Assembly (NCBI GenBank): GCA_025354065.1
Contig: JANXNM010000085.1
Coordinates: 1 to 20,569, forward strand
Length of the DNA: 20,569 bases
Direction: 5' to 3'
From: Synechococcales cyanobacterium 340R_concoct_173_sub
GTDB lineage: Bacteria > Cyanobacteriota > Cyanobacteriia > Leptolyngbyales > Leptolyngbyaceae
Of this stretch, positions 14,732 to 20,569 are shown in pieces; positions within the stretch are counted from its first letter, which is position 1, and every line of letters starts with the position of its first letter. Under the pieces are notes generated by a model that was not told the DNA's origin, ran no database searches, and saw nothing but the letters and a program-made list of their open reading frames with translations. A program made the translations under genes and the position numbers.

Positions 14732-15571
14732 TCAATCAGGGGAAGACTTTCCAACACAGATACATATTAGTGGGAATGAGTTGGTAGCCATTTCATTGGC
14801 AGACAATTCTAATTTAATCGTGTTTGAATCTACAACCATCGACTGAATCGATTGCTTCTCCTTATCATTGTCGTACACTTCAATATCTGGAGTAGAGTCA
14901 TTCAGCCCGTGATTCACCGTCGCATAGAAGTAACCGTTCTCGGTAAATAAGTAGAAATCGTTTGAAGACAGAGGATTGGAAGTAAACTTCCTGACCATTT
15001 CTGTAGAAATAGTTTGAATAGTTCCGACCGCATTCTGTAGACTAGCTGCAACTGTATCAGCCGCCCCTTGAGCGGTATTTGCAGAACTTTGCGCGGCTTG
15101 TGCTGCTGCTAAAGTATCTTCAATTGCTTTTTTTTGCGCGCGAATATCTGTAGACATAATTTCCGTAAAAAGTTGGGTGATGGTAGATAAGATTGAGCCG
15201 TCTTGATGTACGGATAGGTCTAGCAAATCCCGATCGGTCAGAGTCGGGATGTATTCCCAAATTCTCAGAGAGCCGTTTGGTAGCCACGAAACCGGGCGAA
15301 ATAAAAGCGTATAGGGCGTTAGATTCGACATCGTGACAAATTGCTGACCAAAGGCGATCACCGTTCCACTCGGGGGCGTAAGCCCCCGATAGATTTGAAA
15401 CAATGACCCCGCTTTTATCCAATTTAATTTAGCACTGGGGAAACTGGCCTCTACACGTAATAATCGTCCGCTCATTGGTAATCCCATTGATTTCGGACTT
15501 CGAGCAGTAAAGCTATTGAACGCTAAACTTCTTTTTAGTTTCCAATGCCTAGCCGAGAAATCGATCGTCAT
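14732..15571 (-). CDS. Phage tail-fibre-like protein
   Basis: A 279-residue protein in three parts. Residues ~30-125 are beta-rich (SGRLLRVEASFPSAKLNWI, PPSGTVIAFGQQFV). Residues ~140-190 form an alanine-rich coiled coil (AIEDTLAAAQAAQSSANTAQ) that would trimerise. Residues ~195-279 form a compact beta domain with YFYATVNHGLNDSTPDIEVYD and a VVDSNTIKLEL motif. That last pattern (NHGLN...P.I.VYD...V.D.NTI.L) is common at the tips of phage tail or fibre proteins. I am confident of the architecture and less so of the role. It begins 12 bases after the lysine-rich gene and has no clear ribosome-binding site. Confidence 0.6.
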   Translation of the reverse strand: MTIDFSARHWKLKRSLAFNSFTARSPKSMGLPMSGRLLRVEASFPSAKLNWIKAGSLFQIYRGLTPPSGTVIAFGQQFVTMSNLTPYTLLFRPVSWLPNGSLRIWEYIPTLTDRDLLDLSVHQDGSILSTITQLFTEIMSTDIRAQKKAIEDTLAAAQAAQSSANTAQGAADTVAASLQNAVGTIQTISTEMVRKFTSNPLSSNDFYLFTENGYFYATVNHGLNDSTPDIEVYDNDKEKQSIQSMVVDSNTIKLELSANEMATNSFPLICICVGKSSPD

Positions 15572-15583
15572 TGACGTAAGTCT

Positions 15584-16024
15584 CTATTTGGTGTCTTTCG
15601 CCACTTTCGCCTTAGACTTCGTATCCTTAGAAGCTTTCCCAATAATCTTAGGAGTACCGCCCTGGAACTTAATCATGTAAGCTTTCTTACCCTTCTGTAA
15701 GATTGCAAATGCTTTTGCTAATGAGATACCAGTAGGCAGTGGTATTTGATGCCATACTTTCCCATCAACAGAGGCAAGCATTTTGCGGCTTGAAACCGAT
15801 CGACTAGGAGCCTGAATAATTTTCCGGGTACCCTTTTTAGACTTCGTGTTTACAACCTTGGCGGCTACTGCCTTAGACTCTGTAAGCCCGAACAACTTAG
15901 CCGTTGTTTCAACTACTCTGGAAGTAGCTTTAACGTTAGTCTTCTTTCCTGACTTTTTTCTCGAAACCGTGCCCCATTCAATTGTTACTCTTGGCCCGAC
16001 TTTCTTACCCTTTGCAGTTGGCAT
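15584..16024 (-). CDS. Lysine-rich basic protein of unknown function
   Basis: A 146-residue, very basic protein. Both ends are Lys-rich and low in complexity (MPTAKGKKVGP, SRKKSGKKTNVKATSR; KASKDTKSKAKVAKDTK at the C-terminus). The middle (~80-125; MLASVDGKVWHQIPLPTGIS, then a helix and KAYMIKFQGGTPKIIG) looks like a small folded domain. I recognise no family. Basic tails of this kind suit binding to nucleic acid or to an acidic surface, as in H1-like proteins, but its place between two virion-like genes also fits a structural protein. A GAGGT ribosome-binding site nine bases before the ATG supports the start. Confidence 0.6.
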   Translation of the reverse strand: MPTAKGKKVGPRVTIEWGTVSRKKSGKKTNVKATSRVVETTAKLFGLTESKAVAAKVVNTKSKKGTRKIIQAPSRSVSSRKMLASVDGKVWHQIPLPTGISLAKAFAILQKGKKAYMIKFQGGTPKIIGKASKDTKSKAKVAKDTK

Positions 16025-16055
16025 ATCTAATTACCTCAAATTTAATAATTAATAA

Positions 16056-16559
16056 TTAGAGATAGTCGATGATCGTGACTTCAAGATGTCCCGAAGCCAT
16101 GATTGAAGAGGTGTAAGGGAGAGTCGCTGTAACGCTAATTGTCCCCGTTTCGCTGCTTGATTCAACTTGAATGAAATTGGGTTGATCTTCAGCAGGTTGA
16201 ACGGCCTTTTCTGCCATTGAAAGCTTTTGCGCGATAACAACAAACGCATCCATCGAAGTTGTCACGGTGATATCCCCGCCAGCGGTGAAAGCCGCATAGG
16301 TTCCACCAAGATAATCTTTAGCGTTGTAGCTAAGACTTCCTAGAGAATCCAATGAAACTTCTGCGGGTAGGGCGGCGGTAATCGTTGCGATGCCTTCGTC
16401 AGAACTAATCGTCACAGAAATATTGGATTTTGCTGCAAGTCCTGGATTAGCGCCGTTACGTGTTTTTTCTGCATTATCCAGTAATAAAGCCGCTTCAAAT
16501 AGAGCTGCTGGAATAGTAGTAGATTTGATTGAACTGCCAGTAGTAAGAATCGAAGACAT
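16056..16559 (-). CDS. Small Ala/Ser/Thr-rich beta protein, possibly a virion or tail subunit
   Basis: A 167-residue protein without Cys or Trp, rich in Ala, Ser and Thr, with alternating beta-strand-like stretches (SNISVTISSDEGIATITAALP near 44-64, GGDITVTTSMDAFVVIA, ETGTISVTATLPY). The two ISVTxxxxxxTxTxxLP segments (~46-64 and ~138-150) resemble each other and may be an internal duplication. Low complexity and beta content are common in tail or capsid decoration proteins. I recognise no family. It has its own promoter-like sequence upstream, so may be more highly expressed than its neighbours. There is no good Shine-Dalgarno before the ATG. Confidence 0.55.
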   Translation of the reverse strand: MSSILTTGSSIKSTTIPAALFEAALLLDNAEKTRNGANPGLAAKSNISVTISSDEGIATITAALPAEVSLDSLGSLSYNAKDYLGGTYAAFTAGGDITVTTSMDAFVVIAQKLSMAEKAVQPAEDQPNFIQVESSSETGTISVTATLPYTSSIMASGHLEVTIIDYL

Positions 16560-16595
16560 AGTGATTTACGTGTTATGGAACAAATATCTATCGAA

Positions 16596-16624
16596 AATAT
16601 AACTACAACAAAGCAGATACACAA
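16596..16624 (-). promoter_or_regulatory. Promoter upstream of the small beta protein gene
   Basis: On the minus strand TTGTGT (16624-16619) and TATATT (16601-16596) are separated by exactly 17 bases. A start about seven bases later gives a leader of ~30 bases to the ATG at 16559. It would drive the four genes down to the tRNA scar. Confidence 0.45.
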
Positions 16625-16633
16625 CCTTCATTG

Positions 16634-16655
16634 CCTTCACCCTTAAGAGTGAAGG
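16634..16655 (-). terminator. Hairpin after the proline-rich gene
   Basis: CCTTCAC (16634-16640) and GTGAAGG (16649-16655) form a perfect 7-bp stem with an 8-base loop, nine bases after the stop of the proline-rich gene and just before the next promoter. No T-run follows, so termination is uncertain. Confidence 0.35.
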
Positions 16656-16663
16656 GAATAACA

Positions 16664-18508
16664 CTAGGGTCTTAAATCTTTTGCCCAAGTTGGTGTTAGA
16701 TGTTTTTGACCTGTTGCGTAATACTTTGCGATCGTTGGGATAACGTTGCACTTTTTTAGATCTAGATTTGGATTTTCGACTACACGCGGTTGATATGCCT
16801 TTCTATTTTTATCAAGCCTGTATTCAACGGGAATTAATATTTTCAATTTATTTAGAACCCGTTTACATTCCTGAGAACTTCCAGCGTTAACAACAATTTG
16901 AGAATTGTCATTCAGTTTTAAAGAACCATTCCAGTTACCCCGGGCATATTTTGGAAGTAGTAATCTTGACTTCTCAGAGCCGCGATAATGTGGAATGGTG
17001 AGAGACCAGCGCCCATCCCCTAGCTTTCCAGAATTGAAAACTTCGGCATACACGATCACCAGTTGAGGCCGATCGGTTCCGATGCGAACAGCCCACGATT
17101 CAGGAATAGCAGCCGTAGAAATTCCACACATCATCTTCTGAATTCTTGCCTGATTATCAAGCGACATCTTCCAGGCCGCCGCCGATCCAGCCTGAACAGA
17201 AATAGAAATCTCTTTTAAGTCCTTATCACAATCGACAAACTTCAAAACCTTGATTGTTTCGGGCTTAGTTTGGTTTCCGGTCCTCTTTGCACATGGATCG
17301 GCATCTTTGCACGGATCGGGTTGGGGTTGAGGCTGTGGCTGTGGCTGTGGTTGGGGCTGTGGTTGAGGCTGTGGTTGAGGCGTTACGGGGGGTGAAGACG
17401 GGGCGGGTGATTTTTGCGGGGTTTGAGGAGAAACAGGTTTAGGAGTTTGCGGGGGCGCTGTGGGTGACGGATCCTTAGATGGCGGTGTTTTAGGTTGTGC
17501 AGGCCGCTCAAATGGTTTGGGTACGTTTTTGGGTTTCGGCGTTTCGGGTGGTGCAGGCCGCTTAAATGGTAAGGGTACGTTTTTGGGTTGTGGTGTTTCG
17601 GGTGGTGCAGTAGGTGGTGGTTCCGGCTCGGTTTTTTTGGGTCTATTTGGGTTGCGTGGCCCTGGCTTAGGCACGTTAGCAGGCGGGTTCTCAGGGTCAA
17701 TTACGGGCTGTGGTGGCTTGATTTCAGGCTCCCTAACAGGCGGTGGCGCTGTGGGTGGGGCGGCGGCGGCGGGTTCAACTCTTATAAGTTCAAATCTTCC
17801 GAATTGATTAGCATTCCTGGTGCCTGTGTCCCCCCATGCAGCAATTAGTTTCGTTCCTACGTAATAGCTAGTAGTTCCGCCTGTATCTAGTTCCTGACTG
17901 GTAAGGGCTTCGGGAACGATGGCGGTATGTTCCCACGGAACATAGGAGATAGGACAACCTGCACCGACACAATAAGCCCTAATCGTGTACGCCATGAGGG
18001 GAGCACCTGGTTTCGCGGGTTGACGCGGCGATACGGGGCTTGGGTAGGGAGCATTAGGCTTAGTAGGTAAAGGCCATTGAGGCAGCCCAGGTAAAGACGG
18101 TAAAGGCGGTAAAGGCCAGTCAGGGAACCCAGGGAAATGTCTAGGCAAGGGGGAGACAGGTGCGCTAGGGATAGGTGCGGGTTTTGACGGATCAGGGCGG
18201 CCCCAGTTTGGTTTTCCGGCTCTTGCAATTGCATCCTTTTCAGCCTGATTACCGAAAATCCGTCCGGGTGGAGTTAGAACAATCGCACCTCCTACCAGGG
18301 CGGCGGCACCAACAGTAGCAGCAGGAATAGCAGCGGCACCGGGAATAGCAGCGGCGGCGGGAACGATCGGCGGCGGCTGAATTGGGGAGACAGGCATCGG
18401 TCCCATGGGTCTAAATGGAATCACATTCGATGGGGTCCCCATCGGCATAGGGCCGGGACGAAGGGGGACAACATTACTGGGCCGAATCGGGGTAGGTACA
18501 GCAGACAT
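16664..18508 (-). CDS. Large proline-rich repeat protein, probable virion/surface protein
   Basis: A 614-residue protein. The N-terminus (~1-50) is Pro-rich; ~50-80 is Ala-rich and hydrophobic (AAAIPGAAAIPAATVGAAAL), possibly a membrane or signal-like segment; ~80-165 is a Pro linker. A small folded domain (~165-245) contains YCVGAGCPISYVPWEHTAIV. Then ~246-400 is almost wholly Pro-rich, with an 18-residue repeat (PPETPKPKNVPKPFERPA type) and a (Pro-Gln)10 tract. The C-terminal ~215 residues are globular, opening with CKDADPC. Extended Pro/Gln/Lys spacers are typical of stalks on surface or virion proteins. No family recognised. There is no Shine-Dalgarno, and the ATG lies two bases after a terminator; starts at Met22/Met24 are possible but no better supported. 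Confidence 0.7.
   Translation of the reverse strand: MSAVPTPIRPSNVVPLRPGPMPMGTPSNVIPFRPMGPMPVSPIQPPPIVPAAAAIPGAAAIPAATVGAAALVGGAIVLTPPGRIFGNQAEKDAIARAGKPNWGRPDPSKPAPIPSAPVSPLPRHFPGFPDWPLPPLPSLPGLPQWPLPTKPNAPYPSPVSPRQPAKPGAPLMAYTIRAYCVGAGCPISYVPWEHTAIVPEALTSQELDTGGTTSYYVGTKLIAAWGDTGTRNANQFGRFELIRVEPAAAAPPTAPPPVREPEIKPPQPVIDPENPPANVPKPGPRNPNRPKKTEPEPPPTAPPETPQPKNVPLPFKRPAPPETPKPKNVPKPFERPAQPKTPPSKDPSPTAPPQTPKPVSPQTPQKSPAPSSPPVTPQPQPQPQPQPQPQPQPQPQPDPCKDADPCAKRTGNQTKPETIKVLKFVDCDKDLKEISISVQAGSAAAWKMSLDNQARIQKMMCGISTAAIPESWAVRIGTDRPQLVIVYAEVFNSGKLGDGRWSLTIPHYRGSEKSRLLLPKYARGNWNGSLKLNDNSQIVVNAGSSQECKRVLNKLKILIPVEYRLDKNRKAYQPRVVENPNLDLKKCNVIPTIAKYYATGQKHLTPTWAKDLRP
17321..17380 (-). repeat. (Pro-Gln)10 coding repeat
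   Basis: Ten successive Pro-Gln codon pairs (residues ~377-396). Codons vary (CCT/CCA/CCC with CAA/CAG), so the tract is kept at protein level and is not a fresh slippage expansion. Confidence 0.9.
17467..17616 (-). repeat. 54-base tandem repeat coding an 18-residue Pro-rich unit
   Basis: GGTACGTTTTTGGG recurs with a 54-base period (GTACGT at 17521 and 17575). The flanking GTTTCGGGTGGTGCAG is shared as well. A third, diverged copy lies at 17467-17520. The unit codes PPETPxPKNVPxPFxRPA. Confidence 0.8.
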
Positions 18509-18510
18509 AA

Positions 18511-18532
18511 TAAAAACCCGGCGTAGGCCGGG
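18511..18532 (-). terminator. Strong intrinsic terminator before the proline-rich gene
   Basis: On the minus strand CCCGGC-CTAC-GCCGGG is followed directly by TTTTTA: a perfect 6-bp GC stem, 4-base loop and T-run. It lies 24 bases after the stop of the 193-residue protein gene and ends two bases before the ATG of the proline-rich gene. Confidence 0.9.
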
Positions 18533-18556
18533 GATTGAGGGAACTAATTTCTGTGG

Positions 18557-19138
18557 TTAGAGGCGGATGGCAGTAGTATCGAAAGTTTGTGTCTTGAAAG
18601 TATCTTCAGGAACTGGCTGCCAGGTAGCGTTCCAATTGGCCGTAGGAAAGAAGTAATAGGTTCCGTCTGCAACTTTGACGTATAAGTTTGAATCCCCGCC
18701 GATCCATCCGTGTCGCATGTTAGCCCCGGTAGAGACTTTTGTCCAAACAGAACCGTTCAGATATTCCATGATGCCATTCTCGGGACTAAACCGAACCCGA
18801 TCGGTTTTACCTGGAATAATCACGCCGACGGAACCAACTCTAGACATTCCAGGCGCGATCGAACCCACACAATCCCAAACTGCTTTAGAGCCTGAATAGG
18901 AAGCGGCGGAGATCGGCATCAGTATCCGGTAAATATGCCTAAACCCACCATCTACAGTTCGCACAGGCTGAACTGAAATCACTTCAGAGGGATAATAGCC
19001 CTGAGATTCAGTAACTTGAAGGGGAAAAGGAGCATTGGATAGGCTAGGATTCTCAAGCTCTTTAATGATTTCTGACAGGCTCCAAGCAATATTCTGCTCA
19101 TGTGTCAGGACAGAACTAGGCTTTGTTCCAAGTAGCAT
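18557..19138 (-). CDS. Phage-like structural protein of unknown function
   Basis: A 193-residue protein with no recognised family. The first half has a helical start (LTHEQNIAWSLSEIIKELE) and then a beta-rich segment (YYPSEVISVQPVRTVDGGFRHIYRILMP). The second half is Gly/aromatic-rich (VRFSPENGIMEYLNGSVWTKV, DSNLYVKVADGTYYFFP, ATWQPVP), as in phage fibre or receptor-binding domains. The frame is open to 19222 with other ATGs that overlap the oxygenase gene, but the ATG at 19138 has a GGAG ribosome-binding site six bases upstream and falls after the oxygenase stop, so I chose it. It is immediately followed by the strong terminator. Confidence 0.55.
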   Translation of the reverse strand: MLLGTKPSSVLTHEQNIAWSLSEIIKELENPSLSNAPFPLQVTESQGYYPSEVISVQPVRTVDGGFRHIYRILMPISAASYSGSKAVWDCVGSIAPGMSRVGSVGVIIPGKTDRVRFSPENGIMEYLNGSVWTKVSTGANMRHGWIGGDSNLYVKVADGTYYFFPTANWNATWQPVPEDTFKTQTFDTTAIRL

Positions 19139-19163
19139 GTAAGACTCCGTAAGTACAAGTAAA

Positions 19164-19691
19164 CTATATATTACATGCCCATCCATTGACCGTAAAACGC
19201 CCATCCTCGAACGAATTGCCACAGGAAACAGTCAAAACCTCGTGATAAATTCCAGAAGGAAAGATAATGATCGAATTGCTACAAGGAGGGATTTTAATGT
19301 TGCCGTCTGGCAATTCTAGAAGCAGATCCCCGCCACTTCCACAAAACCCAAAATAAAGGACGTAAGACAAAACTCGCCTATTAGTTTCAGGTCCGCCATT
19401 GTCATTATGGCGTTTGAAATAACCTTCATTAGGGGTTCTAGTCAAATGACATTCTCTATAGCCCAAATCACCTGAACCTAGGGCGATTGAGGCTATTTTG
19501 ATATGAGCTTCAATCACTGAATTGATGTCGTCTGGAAGATTGGGGGAGTAAATCACCTCAGCAACCCTAAAATCGGCAAGAGCAGGAATAACCTGCGCCT
19601 TCTGAAATTTAGAATGATTTTCAGAAATATAAGCTTTCAGTTTTGCAAGTTGACACCTTGTTAGGGGATTTTGAACTCTGTAATAGCTCAT
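19164..19691 (-). CDS. 2-oxoglutarate/Fe(II) dioxygenase, prolyl 4-hydroxylase-like
   Basis: A 175-residue enzyme of the prolyl-4-hydroxylase-like superfamily (2OG-FeII_Oxy_3 type). The double-stranded beta-helix core is recognisable: H95-x-D97 in FKRHNDNGG, the strand RVLSYVLYF, the GGDLLLELPDG turn, FPSGIYHEV with distal H150, and R165 in GRFTVNGW, the residue expected to bind 2-oxoglutarate. All three iron ligands and the Arg are present, so it should be active: it would use O2 and 2-oxoglutarate to hydroxylate a substrate. The family includes protein prolyl hydroxylases, but also other hydroxylases. Its ATG overlaps the preceding gene's stop (ATGA), implying translational coupling. The substrate is not evident from this gene alone; see the finding on the proline-rich protein. 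Confidence 0.8.
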   Translation of the reverse strand: MSYYRVQNPLTRCQLAKLKAYISENHSKFQKAQVIPALADFRVAEVIYSPNLPDDINSVIEAHIKIASIALGSGDLGYRECHLTRTPNEGYFKRHNDNGGPETNRRVLSYVLYFGFCGSGGDLLLELPDGNIKIPPCSNSIIIFPSGIYHEVLTVSCGNSFEDGRFTVNGWACNI

Positions 19692-20206
19692 TTAGTTGAG
19701 TCCCAATTCGATCGGCCTTGAGCTAAATTCATCACCATGCAAACTGAATACTTATGTCCTGGTTTAAGCTCCCAGTACGCTTGTATCGGGGCAATATCGC
19801 CACCTGGATAAGCCCAATTCACAAAATTCTTACCAGGCGTGACAACGATCGTTTCTGTCATCCCACGGTCATAGACATCGGGCGGAATTTCGCTATTGCT
19901 TGAGTAAATCTTGCAGGTGTCACAGGGCTTAAGGCGGAATTTCGCATCAATTCCATCTTTAGCCTGAATCTGAAAGACCATCGGATGAGGAATCGAATTC
20001 ACTATTTTTAGTGTTGTTGAGCCGTCAGGGGTAAGCCCTAGATCATTCACAGGGGGGGGAGTGGATGTTTGGGACTGAGTAAGACCAAAGCCCTTAACTC
20101 TGCTAGGCGATCGGCTACCTAACACAGATAGAAAGATGATGGCTACGACGATGGCGACCATGGTGTAATCTTTGCCTTTATTTCTGCCCTTATTTCGGTT
20201 TCTCAT
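19688..20206 (-). CDS. Membrane-anchored protein of unknown function
   Basis: A 172-residue protein with a very basic N-terminus (MRNRNKGRNKGK) followed by one hydrophobic segment (~16-30, MVAIVVAIIFLSVLG), a layout of a type II anchor or uncleaved signal. A Ser/Thr/Pro linker leads to a beta-rich domain (~60-165) with LKIVNSIPHPMVFQIQAKDG, a C-x2-C in LKPCDTCKIYS and WELKPGHKYSV. The domain would face the periplasm, or be part of a virion protein. No family recognised. Its last four bases overlap the start of the oxygenase gene, so it is probably co-expressed with it. The ribosome-binding site is weak. Confidence 0.6.
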   Translation of the reverse strand: MRNRNKGRNKGKDYTMVAIVVAIIFLSVLGSRSPSRVKGFGLTQSQTSTPPPVNDLGLTPDGSTTLKIVNSIPHPMVFQIQAKDGIDAKFRLKPCDTCKIYSSNSEIPPDVYDRGMTETIVVTPGKNFVNWAYPGGDIAPIQAYWELKPGHKYSVCMVMNLAQGRSNWDSTK

Positions 20207-20404
20207 GATTTCAAGGATTGAGTTATCTATTAAATATTCTGCCCGAAACTAACCAGAACTTCTGTCTAAGAACGCAGAAGTCCCAACGAAGGAATAGGCT
20301 TTGTGACGATCGCCCCGGCTTATTGCGAGTGATGACGAGCGGGTTTGAACTATCGCTTTTTGGTGATGTAGGCCAAATTTAGGCCAGTGGGTCATTCTCA
20401 ATAA
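20207..20404. promoter_or_regulatory. Control region of the minus-strand phage-like operon
   Basis: About 200 bases between a terminator and the first gene of the operon, with no open gene. It holds a perfect inverted repeat ACTTCTG...CAGAAGT (20258-20264 and 20275-20281), with a third CAGAA at 20254-20258, and a direct repeat TAGGCCA at 20369-20375 and 20380-20386, 11 bases apart. These look like regulator sites. No consensus promoter pair was found; TATTTAAT near 20230 is a possible -10. Confidence 0.35.
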
Positions 20405-20406
20405 AC

Positions 20407-20442
20407 AAAACCCCGATCGAGCTAAAGACGATCGGGGTTTTT
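20407..20442. terminator. Bidirectional intrinsic terminator
   Basis: AAAACCCCGATCG pairs perfectly over 13 bp with CGATCGGGGTTTT, with a 9-base loop (20420-20428). The stem is flanked by A-run and T-run, so it works in both directions. It ends the transcript of the partial gene at 20467-20569 and separates it from the operon that follows. Confidence 0.9.
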
Positions 20443-20466
20443 ATAGGTATGGGTGACTCTGTGGGA

Positions 20467-20569
20467 TTATTGCGCCCCAGCATCACCGATCGATCGATTG
20501 ACCAAAATCTCAAGCATGGCCTTCATATCAGATTGGATGTCTTCCAGCTTTGCCATGCGGCTTGAGTGT
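20467..20569 (-). CDS. C-terminal end of a gene cut by the window edge
   Basis: The minus-strand frame is open to the window end and stops at TAA (20469-20467). The readable part is about 33 codons ending MLEILVNRSIGDAGAQ, with an amphipathic helix MAKLEDIQSDMKAM before it. It resembles the coiled-coil tail of many phage proteins. A start at the ATG at 20556 is possible but has no ribosome-binding site, so I treat it as partial. Its terminator follows at once. Confidence 0.45.
   Translation of the reverse strand, partial: HSSRMAKLEDIQSDMKAMLEILVNRSIGDAGAQ

Larger units (their letters stand above)
14320..20569 (-). mobile_element. Left part of a putative prophage or integrative element
   Basis: The region runs from the tRNA-Phe scar to the window edge and holds only minus-strand genes of phage-like character: a short membrane/coiled-coil protein at the end, a fibre-like protein with a coiled coil and beta-rich tip, and other unrecognised virion-like proteins. 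Genes are closely spaced with strong terminators. No integrase, terminase, portal or capsid gene is visible, so the class of element cannot be decided. CGATCG motifs are about as frequent here as in the flanking chromosome, which argues for long residence in this kind of host. Confidence 0.6.

Noticed and set aside
17460..17848. Long plus-strand frames rich in Gly and Trp opposite the proline-rich gene
   Set aside because: They are the antisense image of Pro codons (CCN read as NGG), without a start signal or family match.
1..20569. CRISPR array
   Set aside because: No series of regularly spaced identical repeats was found; the only tandem repeats are the 15-base unit at 9361 and the coding repeats of the proline-rich gene.

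Overview
The window comes from a cyanobacterial chromosome. CGATCG is very frequent on both strands, and full GCGATCGC (HIP1) octamers occur, for example at 8156, 8534 and 10341. The genes are also typical of cyanobacteria: heme oxygenase for bilin synthesis, IctB, a plant-type ferredoxin, a D27-like (DUF4033) protein, Uma2-family and CobW-family proteins. The genus cannot be fixed from this sequence alone.

Layout. Positions 1-1945 hold two tandem flotillin/SPFH paralogs, the first cut by the window edge. GatC (2048-2341) converges on a NarL-type response regulator (2364-3044, minus). A roughly 630-base divergent spacer leads to heme oxygenase (3678-4388) with its own terminator, then ictB (4506-5930). 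A 460-base spacer with a possible gene remnant precedes a PD-(D/E)XK-fold protein (6393-7001). On the minus strand follow a [2Fe-2S] ferredoxin and a mazG-DUF2227 pair. Next come tRNA-Val(UAC), a Uma2-family protein, a coupled cobW-WD40 pair (minus), and an APH/NahK-like kinase (minus) divergent from the D27-like gene (plus).

At 14320-14361 lies the 3' part of a tRNA-Phe(GAA) on the minus strand. The tRNA match stops at the anticodon loop and the 5' half is absent. Everything to its right is a minus-strand run of phage-like genes: a membrane/coiled-coil protein, a fibre-like protein, a lysine-rich protein, a small beta-rich protein, a 614-residue proline-rich protein, a 193-residue protein, a 2-oxoglutarate/Fe(II) oxygenase and a membrane-anchored protein, plus the end of one more gene. 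I read this as the left part of an integrated element inserted at tRNA-Phe. Its integrase and the intact tRNA should lie beyond the right edge.

The most interesting part is that phage-like block. A prolyl-hydroxylase-like enzyme with a complete iron/2-oxoglutarate residue set is encoded two genes upstream of a protein dominated by proline repeats, including (Pro-Gln)10 and an 18-residue repeat. A strong intrinsic terminator stops two bases before the start codon of that proline-rich gene. This suggests, as inference only, a virion or surface protein that is hydroxylated and expressed by terminator read-through. A second point is a dispersed cyanobacterial repeat inserted in frame between two blades of the WD40 protein.
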